Source of the DNA: Aquificaceae bacterium
GTDB taxonomy: Bacteria; Aquificota; Aquificia; Aquificales; Aquificaceae
Assembly (NCBI GenBank): GCA_037481935.1
Contig: JBBFKQ010000010.1
Coordinates: 1-51,477 of the forward strand
Direction of reading: 5' to 3'
Length of the DNA stretch: 51,477 nt
Shown here: piece by piece, positions 24,711 through 32,238 of the stretch
How positions within the stretch are numbered: position 1 is the stretch's first letter
Layout of the letters: each line of letters begins with the position of its first letter
Notes under the pieces: model-generated
Seen by the model: only the letters and a program-made list of their open reading frames with translations
Told to the model about the DNA's origin: nothing
Database searches by the model: none
Program-made: the position numbers and the translations under genes

Positions 24711-25883
24711 ATGCTTAAGGAAACCATAGACCCCCTATCTCTACAGTATGAGAATTCTCGCAGATACTTTCGAGAATTCCTCTCCGAAAGGGAGCATATC
24801 CTTCCACATTTAAAGCCAGATAAAACTCCTGTGCTCCTTATGGACCTGCAGGGTATAAAGAGCAGATACATTGAGGTAAAGTATCACTTTTCCCAGTTTA
24901 AGGTTTACTACGCAGTCAAAGCCAACGACCACATGGATGTTCTTAAAACCCTTGCAGAGCTTGGCTCTGGCTTTGAGGTAGCTTCCTCTCAAGAGCTACA
25001 GAAAGTTCTTAGCCTGGGAGTAAAGCCAGAAAGGGTCATATCCAGCAATCCCATAAAGCCCATGGATTTCATAGATTACGCCTACAGAAAGGGGATTAAC
25101 AGGTTTGTGGTGGACTCTTTTACTGAGGTGGACAAGATATCAAAGGTAGCTCCCAGGTCAAGAGTTTATGTGAGGCTGGTGGTTCCCAACGAGGGAAGCG
25201 ACTGGCCACTTTCAAAGAAGTTCGGCGTGGATGTGGATATGGCCCTTGATATATTAGAATACGCACAGAATAAGGGTCTTGTGCCATATGGCATAACCTT
25301 TCATGTGGGCTCGCAGTGCAACAACTTCAGAAACTGGCTAATCGGTATAAAGAGGGTAAGTGAACTCTGGCAGAAGTCAAAACTCAGAGGGCTGAGGCTT
25401 CAGATGCTAAACATGGGCGGAGGTATTCCTGTAAGATACACCTACGAGGCCCTCAGGATAGAGGATATAGCCTACTACGTAAAGGGTCTTTTGCAGAAGT
25501 TCATGCCCTCTCTCCCCCATGAGCTTCAGATAGAGCCAGGAAGGGGCATTGTGGGAGACCAGGGCATAATGGTCTGCAGAGTTATAGGAAAAGCGAGGAG
25601 AGGTGATGAGAACTGGCTATACATAGACACGGGCGTCTTTAACGGGCTTGCGGAGGCTCTGGGGGGAATAAGATACCCCTTCTATCTGGAGAAGGAGGGA
25701 GAGCTTAAGGAATGGACTATTGGAGGTGTCTCCTGCGACAGCATGGATGTGGTGGCACGCATGGTGCCGCTGCCTGAGCCAGAAGTTGGGGACTACTTAT
25801 ACATACTCTCCGCCGGTGCCTATACTACTGTTTACGCAGCAGACTTTAACGGCTTTCCAGAGCCTGAGGTTCTGTGCCTCTAA
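24711..25883 (+). CDS. PLP-dependent ornithine decarboxylase-type enzyme (fold type III)
   Basis: A 390-residue group IV decarboxylase. PLP lysine in YYAVKANDH (about residue 70), HVGSQCNN, MGGGIPV, IEPGRGIVGD for phosphate binding, and the second-subunit catalytic Cys in GGVSCDSMDV (about 344-353); AGAYTTVYAADFNGF near the end. The pattern matches ornithine (or lysine/ornithine) decarboxylase better than LysA or NspC, so putrescine synthesis for thermophile polyamines is the likely role. Substrate remains inferred. TATTAT lies 8 bases before the ATG with no ribosome-binding sequence, and the tRNA-Arg is divergent. Its end overlaps the PilT-like gene by 38 bases, convergently. Confidence 0.87.
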   Translation: MLKETIDPLSLQYENSRRYFREFLSEREHILPHLKPDKTPVLLMDLQGIKSRYIEVKYHFSQFKVYYAVKANDHMDVLKTLAELGSGFEVASSQELQKVLSLGVKPERVISSNPIKPMDFIDYAYRKGINRFVVDSFTEVDKISKVAPRSRVYVRLVVPNEGSDWPLSKKFGVDVDMALDILEYAQNKGLVPYGITFHVGSQCNNFRNWLIGIKRVSELWQKSKLRGLRLQMLNMGGGIPVRYTYEALRIEDIAYYVKGLLQKFMPSLPHELQIEPGRGIVGDQGIMVCRVIGKARRGDENWLYIDTGVFNGLAEALGGIRYPFYLEKEGELKEWTIGGVSCDSMDVVARMVPLPEPEVGDYLYILSAGAYTTVYAADFNGFPEPEVLCL

Positions 25884-26688
25884 AAGTAAGGGAGACCGTT
25901 CCATCTGCATCGCTGTTCACATATACCCATGACCTGAGAAGAGGTTCAGAAAGCTCAAGAAAGGTTTTATCAACTACGGGCATATTTAGCAGAAGTAGCG
26001 TATTTTCAGCAAGCCTGAGCATGTATTCCATATCTCTGGATGGTATCACCTCCCTGTAGCCCATGAAAAGCACGTTGGGGTTCATGTAAAAGGCATCCTT
26101 AAGACCCTCTTCAAAGGTGTCAACATCCACGCCGACCTCCCTCTGAATTACAAGAGACTGCCCATGCCTGAGCAGGAAGGTAAGAGGCGACTCAAGAATG
26201 AACACAACCCTGCTGTAGTTATCACATATATTCTGCAGAAGGGAATATATGAGCGTGTTCACAAGGGCATGATTTTTCCCCTGAAATACAACAAAGCCAG
26301 AGCTGTATAGCCTCAATATCTCATCAAGCCTTCCGGCACTATTTTTGTCAGGGCACAGCCTGCCAAGGGGCGGTATATGGTAGGGTGTTTTAAGTATGTA
26401 AACCACATAGCTACCCCTCTGGGTTATGTATTTGACCCTGAACCTTCCCACATTCTGAAGACCAAAGGAAAACATCCCCTCCCTTCCAAGTGGACCCAGA
26501 GCAAAGGGTGTATGGCTTCTGAGGGCAACCAGCGTATCCCTTATGTCCTCAGGGGTGAGAAGGGCGTCGGATACCTTTATGAGTTTCTGACCCCTCTTTT
26601 CCGTTATAAAGGCCTTTGGCACCAGGTATACCTCTGTTATATCCTCGCTTGCACTCAGATAACTTATCAGGTGTGGCACATAGTTCAT
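25846..26688 (-). CDS. PilT-like pseudo-ATPase lacking Walker A
   Basis: A 280-residue protein that aligns by eye with twitching-motility ATPase PilT over most of its length: GLQNVGRFRVKYITQRGS corresponds to the PilT GRFRvn...qrg block, and SLVIQREVGVDVDTFEEGL corresponds to slvnQREVG. Where PilT has GPTGSGKST this protein reads FQGKNHALVN, with no P-loop lysine, and the Walker B/Asp box region reads NVLFMGYREV. It therefore should not hydrolyse ATP and is shorter than PilT (about 350). It may regulate a real PilT/PilB ring or have a new role. It has a ribosome-binding sequence AAGGAGAGA. Confidence 0.75.
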   Translation of the reverse strand: MNYVPHLISYLSASEDITEVYLVPKAFITEKRGQKLIKVSDALLTPEDIRDTLVALRSHTPFALGPLGREGMFSFGLQNVGRFRVKYITQRGSYVVYILKTPYHIPPLGRLCPDKNSAGRLDEILRLYSSGFVVFQGKNHALVNTLIYSLLQNICDNYSRVVFILESPLTFLLRHGQSLVIQREVGVDVDTFEEGLKDAFYMNPNVLFMGYREVIPSRDMEYMLRLAENTLLLLNMPVVDKTFLELSEPLLRSWVYVNSDADGTVSLTFRGTEPQALESR

Positions 26689-26767
26689 CCTATCTCTCCT
26701 TGTTGATAATCCTCATAGCAGGGTCAGCAGTAAGAATTATATTATGCCTAAACTTCAGGAGGAGAAA

Positions 26768-27802
26768 ATGGCAGTAAAGGATGTTATGGAGGCTCTAAGG
26801 GATACGGTTGTTAACAACTCAAGGCTCTCTGAGCTTGTCAAGGACATAAAACTTATAGGTAGAACCCTTGAGATAGTCTACAGGCTTCCTCAAAAGGGGC
26901 TTGAGGAAGATATAGTTGAAAAGACAAGAAATGCCCTTGAGAGGGTGCCTGATGTAGAAGACATCAAGGTAAGGTTTGTGGAGGATGTTCCTGCACAGCC
27001 TGTCATGGGTGCACCTGCCTTTACCAGAAGGAGGGTGCCGGGCATAAAGCATCTGATAGCAGTGGGCAGTGGAAAGGGCGGCGTAGGAAAGTCCACCGTA
27101 TCTGCAAACCTTGCCCTCGCCCTTTCAAAGCTGGGCTACAGAGTAGGTCTTCTTGATGCGGACATATACGGACCAAGCATCCCCACCATAATGGGGGTAA
27201 AGGGTGAAAGGGTCCATGTGGATGAAGGAAACAGGATTATACCGGTGGAGAAATACGGAATAAAGCTGCTGTCTATAGGCTTTTTACTTCCCTCCGAAGA
27301 TACCCCGGTTATATGGCGTGGTCCCATGCTTATGAAGGCCCTGACCCAGTTCCTCTTTGACGTTAAATGGGGAGAGCTTGATTACCTTGTTCTTGACCTT
27401 CCGCCTGGCACGGGGGATGTTCAGCTCACACTGGCTCAGAACGTGCACATGGGGGGTGCAGTGGTGGTTACAACTCCTCAGGATGTGGCTCTGGCGGATG
27501 TGAAGAAGGCGGTTGCCATGTTCAAGGAGGTTCAGATACCAGTTCTGGGTGTTATAGAGAACATGGCATACTTTATCTGTCCCGACAGCGGTAAAAAGTA
27601 TTACATATTTGGAAAGGGAAGGGTGGCAGAATTTGCGACCGCATACGGACTGAAGATCCTTGGCTCCATACCCGTTGACCCTGAGCTTGCGGAGACTTCA
27701 GACCTGGGGGTGCCCGTAGTGGAAAGCCATCCCGACTCAGACACCGCAAGGGCCTTTATAAGCATAGCAAAACTTATAAGCGACATAACAGAAAGGAGGT
27801 AA
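26768..27802 (+). CDS. Mrp/ApbC-family Fe-S carrier ATPase
   Basis: Deviant P-loop ATPase of 344 residues that carries Fe-S clusters to apo-proteins. N-terminal MIP18-like domain (about 1-90), Walker A GKGGVGKSTV after IAVGS, LLDADIYGPSIPTIMG, and LPPGTGDVQLTLAQ. The usual CPxC cluster-binding motif in ENMAYFxCPxC is reduced to a single Cys (ICPDSGKKYYIFG). Start is taken at 26768 because AGGAGGAG lies just before it and a -10-like TATATT is too close to the earlier ATG at 26744. Four bases separate it from the next gene, a cysteine-desulfurase paralog, so the two are surely co-expressed. Confidence 0.9.
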   Translation: MAVKDVMEALRDTVVNNSRLSELVKDIKLIGRTLEIVYRLPQKGLEEDIVEKTRNALERVPDVEDIKVRFVEDVPAQPVMGAPAFTRRRVPGIKHLIAVGSGKGGVGKSTVSANLALALSKLGYRVGLLDADIYGPSIPTIMGVKGERVHVDEGNRIIPVEKYGIKLLSIGFLLPSEDTPVIWRGPMLMKALTQFLFDVKWGELDYLVLDLPPGTGDVQLTLAQNVHMGGAVVVTTPQDVALADVKKAVAMFKEVQIPVLGVIENMAYFICPDSGKKYYIFGKGRVAEFATAYGLKILGSIPVDPELAETSDLGVPVVESHPDSDTARAFISIAKLISDITERR

Positions 27803-27805
27803 AAA

Positions 27806-29026
27806 ATGTTTGTAAAAAAAGCAGGAAAAAGGGTTGTTTACCTTGACCACATAGCCACAACGCCTGTGGCAGAAGAAGTCCTGCATGCCATGCTTCCCTA
27901 CTTCAGGGAAAACTTTGGAAATCCCACATCCCTGCACAGTTTTGGACAGGTGGCAAAGAAGGCCATAAACGAAGCCCGTGAAAAGCTGGCAAGTCTTACC
28001 AACGCAAACTCTCCAGAGGAACTCATCTTTACTTCTGGTGGTATAGAGGCAAACAACCTTGCCATAAAGGGTATAGCGGAGGCATATGAAAAAAAGGGAA
28101 GGCACATAGTCACCACAGAGATTGAACACCACTCTATTCTCCACCCCCTCAAGAGCCTTGAAAAGAAAGGTTGGGAAGTTACATACCTAAAGCCCGATAA
28201 CTACGGCCTCATAGACCCTCAGCAGCTGGCTGATGCCATCCGGCCCGATACGGTGCTGGTGAGTATAGGACATTCCAACAGGGAAATAGGAACCATACAG
28301 AACATAAAGGAGCTTGTCCGGGCTGCAAAGGAGAAGAACCCAAAGGTTATATTCCATACGGACGCCTGCCCCACACTGGGACACTACCCTGTAGACCTTA
28401 AGGACTGGGGCGTGGATGCTGCATCCTTTACCGCCCATCTCATGTATGGACCCAAGGGCGTGGGAGCCCTCTGGACGAGGAAGGGCGTGAAGATAAGACC
28501 ACTCATTGAGGGTGGAACTCAGGAAAGGGGGGTCAGAGCGGGAACTGAGAACGTGCCGGGCATAGTGGGCTTCGGCGCTGCATGCGAGCTTGCCATGAGA
28601 GAATTATCTGACAGGATGCAGAGGCTGTCTTCTTACAGAGACAGGCTCAGAAAGGGTCTGGAAGAAAGGCTTGAGATGATAGAGTTTACTGGGCATCCCA
28701 TCCAGAGATTACCACACCACCTATCTCTGATCGTGCATCTTATAGAGGGGGAGGCTATGCTTCTCAGGCTTGACCTCATGGGCATAGAGACGGCCTCTGG
28801 TTCCGCCTGTGTATCCCTCGCCCTGAAGCAATCTCATGTGCTCTTTGCGGTAGGTGTTCCAAAAGAGGTGGCAAACGGCTCCATAGTTTTCAGTTTTGGA
28901 AGGGAAAACACGGAGGAAGACGTAGAATACGTTATAGAGGAGTTTCCAAAGACAGTGAAACTGCTCAGAGAGCTATCTCCCTTTAATCCTGAGAACTGGG
29001 AGCAATATGTAAAGGGTAAAAAATGA
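27806..29026 (+). CDS. Cysteine desulfurase (IscS/NifS) paralog lacking the PLP lysine
   Basis: A 406-residue class V aminotransferase-fold protein with nearly every IscS block: YLDHIATTPV, FTSGGIEANNLAIKG, TTEIEHHSIL, NREIGTIQ, GGTQERGVRAGTENVPGIVGFG, the mobile-loop catalytic Cys (C335 in SGSACVS) and FSFGRENTEED. The Schiff-base lysine, normally in SAHKxYGPKG, is leucine here (TAHLMYGPKG, L212), and the conserved Gln of DAxQ is Pro (DACP, 186-189). It therefore cannot form the normal internal aldimine. It may be a sulfur-relay or scaffold protein, or use PLP differently. Ribosome-binding sequence AAAGGAGG. It lies between Mrp and queH with a 4-base overlap to the latter. Confidence 0.9.
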   Translation: MFVKKAGKRVVYLDHIATTPVAEEVLHAMLPYFRENFGNPTSLHSFGQVAKKAINEAREKLASLTNANSPEELIFTSGGIEANNLAIKGIAEAYEKKGRHIVTTEIEHHSILHPLKSLEKKGWEVTYLKPDNYGLIDPQQLADAIRPDTVLVSIGHSNREIGTIQNIKELVRAAKEKNPKVIFHTDACPTLGHYPVDLKDWGVDAASFTAHLMYGPKGVGALWTRKGVKIRPLIEGGTQERGVRAGTENVPGIVGFGAACELAMRELSDRMQRLSSYRDRLRKGLEERLEMIEFTGHPIQRLPHHLSLIVHLIEGEAMLLRLDLMGIETASGSACVSLALKQSHVLFAVGVPKEVANGSIVFSFGRENTEEDVEYVIEEFPKTVKLLRELSPFNPENWEQYVKGKK

Positions 29027-30267
29027 AGATTCTGGTTCACATCTGCTGTGCTCCTGATGCGGTTTACTTTCTCAAAAGGCTGAGAGAGGACCATCCTCAT
29101 GCACAGCTTGTGGGCTTTTTCTACGACCCCAACATCCACCCCTACGAAGAATACAGACTGAGGCTTCTGGAAACCCACAGGGCCTGCAGGGAGCTGGGCA
29201 TAGAGCTCCATGAAGGTGAGTATGACCTGGAAAACTGGCTATCTGCGGTAAAGGGCTATGAGGAGGAGCCAGAAAGAGGCAGGAGGTGCGCCATATGCTT
29301 TGACTACAGGCTTCTCAGGAGCCTTGAGTTTGCAAAGGAGGTGGGTGCAACCCACCTGACCACAACCCTTCTCATGAGCCCCAAGAAGGAGTTTCTCATG
29401 CTAAAAGAAAGTGGTGAAAAGGTATGTGAGGGCTCGGGCATACAGTTTCTCCCTCTGGACTATCGCAAGGGTGGTGGCACTCAGGAGATGTTCAGGCTCT
29501 CTAAAGAGCTTCAGTTTTATCATCAGGACTACTGCGGATGCATTTACGGACTTTTCAAACAGAAAAAGGGAGATGTGCACTGGGACCTCCTATCTTCTGG
29601 CGGAAGGAGACCTGGAAGCAAAGAGGAGCTGAGTTTTATAAAGGAGATAAGGCTCTTTGCACAGGGTGAGCTTGGTCTTTCCTGCAGGGAATGGGAGTTT
29701 GGGTTCATAAACTGGCGGCTCCTTCAGGGAAGGCTGGAGGTAGCAGGTCAGACAGTCCCTTCCTTTGTCCGACCCTACTCTCCTTCCATAAAAGGTCTTC
29801 TGAAGGCGGACCCGGAAGAGAAGGTGGGAAGGGTCATATACTTCAACAAGGGAGGTCTAAAAGTTATACTCACAGAGGGGCTCAGAGACGAGCCTCTTGA
29901 TACGCCAGACAACCTCTGCAGTCCCACCTTTCTTGTGCCAGAAGATTATGAGGAGCTTCTTCTGAAAAATCGTGTTTCAGCCACACTTCAGACGGAGATA
30001 GTCCCAGAAAGGTCTCTTCTTTTAATTATTGGCAGCACAGAGGCTGAGGAAATAGTCCACCTGCCTGCAGATACCCTTCAGGATGGAAGGGGTATAAGCA
30101 TGGACTGGCTCAGGGAGTTTCTCTCAAGGGGGCGGAGGGAAATTGCTATAGGAAAAAGAGCTTACCTTGTAGCCGGCGCCAGCAGTCTGGGAAATCCTGG
30201 CATAAGATACTTTGAGGAGAGAACGGGCAAAAAGGTCAGCAGTCTTCTCTGTAATCAAAACTTTTAG
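29023..30267 (+). CDS. queH: Epoxyqueuosine reductase QueH with an extra C-terminal domain
   Basis: QueH reduces epoxyqueuosine to queuosine in tRNA wobble positions. The N-terminal 185 residues carry the family cysteines: C9-C10 (HICCAPD), C89/C92 (RRCAICFDYRLL) and C171/C173 (DYCGCIYGL), serving Fe-S binding and redox catalysis. QueH proteins are usually about 200 residues; this one has another 230 residues of unknown fold after HWDLLSSGG. The extension contains charged beta-rich sequence and SLLLIIGSTEAEEIVHLP but no motif I recognise. The gene overlaps the cysteine-desulfurase paralog by 4 bases and mazG convergently by 32. Confidence 0.88.
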   Translation: MKILVHICCAPDAVYFLKRLREDHPHAQLVGFFYDPNIHPYEEYRLRLLETHRACRELGIELHEGEYDLENWLSAVKGYEEEPERGRRCAICFDYRLLRSLEFAKEVGATHLTTTLLMSPKKEFLMLKESGEKVCEGSGIQFLPLDYRKGGGTQEMFRLSKELQFYHQDYCGCIYGLFKQKKGDVHWDLLSSGGRRPGSKEELSFIKEIRLFAQGELGLSCREWEFGFINWRLLQGRLEVAGQTVPSFVRPYSPSIKGLLKADPEEKVGRVIYFNKGGLKVILTEGLRDEPLDTPDNLCSPTFLVPEDYEELLLKNRVSATLQTEIVPERSLLLIIGSTEAEEIVHLPADTLQDGRGISMDWLREFLSRGRREIAIGKRAYLVAGASSLGNPGIRYFEERTGKKVSSLLCNQNF

Positions 30268-30994
30268 ACTCAAGCCATAGCACATCCATCTCCTGAAGGG
30301 TCATATCCTTTAGCTCCCTGCCCATCTCTCTGGCTCTCCTCTCCATATACCTGAACCTTTTTTCAAACCTGTCGTTGGCCTTCTGCAGGCAAAGCTCGGC
30401 GTCCAGCCCCAGAAGCCTCCCAAGCTCCACCACCGCAGTGAGGAGGTCGCCCAGCTCGTGCTCCAGCTCTCTTCTATCTCCCAGAGCCATGGCTTCTTTT
30501 AACTCCTGTAGCTCCTCCATGAGCTTCTCTATGACCTGCTCGGGTCTTTCAAAGTCAAAACCCACAAGGCTCGCCCTGTCCTGAAGCTTCTGAGACCTCA
30601 TAAGAGCTGGAAGATTTCTGGGAACACCATCAAGGACGCTCTCCCTTTCTCTGAGCTTTCTCTCCTCCCAGTTTCTGAGAACCTCTTCCGGGCTTTCACA
30701 GCCAAAGACATGAGGGTGGCGGTCTACGAGCTTTTTGCTGAGCCCTTCTATCACATCCTTTATGTCAAAGGCAGACCTCTCCTTAGCTATCTGAGAGTGG
30801 AAAACCACCTGAAGCAGAAGGTCTCCAAGCTCTTCTTTCAGCTTCTTGTCATCACCCGAGTCTATGGCATCAAGGAGTTCATAGGCTTCCTCTACAAGGT
30901 ATTTTTTCAGGCTCTGGTGTGTCTGAGACCTGTCCCAGGGACATTTTGAGCGTAGCTCTTCCATGATATTCAGGAGTCTATCAAAGGCTTCCAT
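30236..30994 (-). CDS. mazG: Nucleoside triphosphate pyrophosphohydrolase MazG
   Basis: House-cleaning NTP pyrophosphatase of 252 residues that converts NTPs to NMP plus PPi. Two MazG domains: the N-terminal one has LRSKCPWDRSQTHQSLKKYLVEEAYELLDAI and EELGDLLLQVVFHSQIA (metal-binding EExxE...ExxD), and the C-terminal one EELQELKEA and ELGDLLTAVVELGRLL. Length is normal. The start codon at 30994 is preceded on its strand by TATAAT 7 bases away, with no ribosome-binding sequence, pointing to a leaderless mRNA. Confidence 0.95.
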   Translation of the reverse strand: MEAFDRLLNIMEELRSKCPWDRSQTHQSLKKYLVEEAYELLDAIDSGDDKKLKEELGDLLLQVVFHSQIAKERSAFDIKDVIEGLSKKLVDRHPHVFGCESPEEVLRNWEERKLRERESVLDGVPRNLPALMRSQKLQDRASLVGFDFERPEQVIEKLMEELQELKEAMALGDRRELEHELGDLLTAVVELGRLLGLDAELCLQKANDRFEKRFRYMERRAREMGRELKDMTLQEMDVLWLESKSFDYREDC

Positions 30995-31011
30995 GGGCTA
31001 TATTATAGTCT
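30995..31011. promoter_or_regulatory. Bidirectional -10 region between mazG and a coiled-coil gene
   Basis: Seventeen bases separate two divergent ATGs. The centre holds TATATT on the plus strand (7 bases from the ATG at 31012) and an overlapping TATAAT on the minus strand (7 bases from the mazG ATG). No ribosome-binding sequence exists on either side. Same arrangement as at 3549 and 17855. Confidence 0.5.
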
Positions 31012-32217
31012 ATGCTGAGAGAGGCTCTGAAACTGCTTTTCCTCATAGTATCCTACAACTTCATACTTCATTACCTGTCCACCTTCCTGCCAGTCCCCCT
31101 ATTCCCCTATCAGATGGAAGATATTCTCATGGTAGCATCCTTTGTTTCAGCTCTTTACCTGGCCTGGCTTTTTGGATACAGAGAGAGAACAGTAATCTGG
31201 CTTGCATACGTTTCCCTCTTTCAGGTTGTAGGACTTTCATTCTTGAGAGAAGACTATGAGGTCATAACCCAGTTTCTTCCACCTCTTTTGCTGACCGTTT
31301 CCCTTATATGGCTTTTTGAATCTCCCATGGAAAGAAGAACGAGAAGGCTTGAGGAGGAAAGAAGGAGGCTTGAGGAAGAGCTTAGAAGGAATGACGCAGA
31401 ACTCAGAAGACTTCTTGAGCAGATAAACCTTTCAAAAGACCTCGCAGAGAGGCTTTCCAGGGAGAAGGAGATCATAGAGAGGGAATTCAGAAGGCTGAGG
31501 GAGGAAGAGCTCGCAGAGAAGGAAGAGCTTGAGCGTGAGAGGGAAATTCTGGTCCAGAAGCTTCAGGAGAATCAGAGAAAACTCACTGAATACACAGATA
31601 GGCTTGAAAGACTTACAAAAATAAACAGAGAACTCTTTGAGATGCTCGAAGCTATACAGGATGTAGAGCCAAAGGGAGGAAAAGAGGAAGTATCAAGATT
31701 AAGACAGGAGAGGAAAAGGCTTTCCAGAGAGCTCATACAGATGCAGGAACTTTTAGAGGAACTATCAAGAGAAAACATGGAGATAAGTAAAAAATACGAG
31801 GACCTCCTGAAGAAGTTTGAACAGGAAAGGAGAGAAAGGGAAAGGCTTGAGGTGGAGGTAGAAAACCTTCTCAAGCAGGTAGAGAACAGGAAGGAAGTCT
31901 ATGAGGAAGTGTTTTCCTTCCTGTTTGAAAACATAGAGTTTGAAGAGAGAGCGATAAGGGAATTTTTGGAGCTTGACAGGGTTGCAAAAAGGGAGTTTCT
32001 CAGAGAGCTCATGCTACTGAACATGAAGGACAGGGACGAGAGGTTTGAGGTCATGAAGGGATACAGAAATGTCTTCAAGTTAAAGCCCATGGGCGGGAGG
32101 ATATACTTTACCTTTGGTGGAGTAAAAAGATGGAAGGTGATAGGCATGCTATGGGGTGAGGAGGACAAGACCAAGGACAGATACGCCAGGGAGCTTCTGG
32201 TAAAATATAAGGATTAA
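31012..32217 (+). CDS. Membrane-anchored coiled-coil protein with a RelE-like C-terminal segment
   Basis: A 401-residue protein of three parts: three or four membrane segments (about 8-100), a long charged coiled coil (about 105-305; many EE/RR/LEE heptads), and a compact C-terminal domain of about 90 residues. The last 50 residues (VFKLKPMGGRIYFTF, then WKVIGMLWGEEDKTKDRYARELL) have the beta-strand pattern of RelE/ParE-type ribonuclease folds; this is a weak, visual match and catalytic residues cannot be assigned. Transcribed 21 bases ahead of the baeRF gene, so probably the first gene of that operon. Function unknown. Confidence 0.65.
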   Translation: MLREALKLLFLIVSYNFILHYLSTFLPVPLFPYQMEDILMVASFVSALYLAWLFGYRERTVIWLAYVSLFQVVGLSFLREDYEVITQFLPPLLLTVSLIWLFESPMERRTRRLEEERRRLEEELRRNDAELRRLLEQINLSKDLAERLSREKEIIEREFRRLREEELAEKEELEREREILVQKLQENQRKLTEYTDRLERLTKINRELFEMLEAIQDVEPKGGKEEVSRLRQERKRLSRELIQMQELLEELSRENMEISKKYEDLLKKFEQERRERERLEVEVENLLKQVENRKEVYEEVFSFLFENIEFEERAIREFLELDRVAKREFLRELMLLNMKDRDERFEVMKGYRNVFKLKPMGGRIYFTFGGVKRWKVIGMLWGEEDKTKDRYARELLVKYKD

Positions 32218-32238
32218 AGGAAATCAATGAGGAGGTAG

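Noticed and set aside
24545-24871. A 108-residue minus-strand frame across the tRNA-Arg
   Set aside because: It covers a perfect tRNA and part of the decarboxylase gene; it is a chance open frame.
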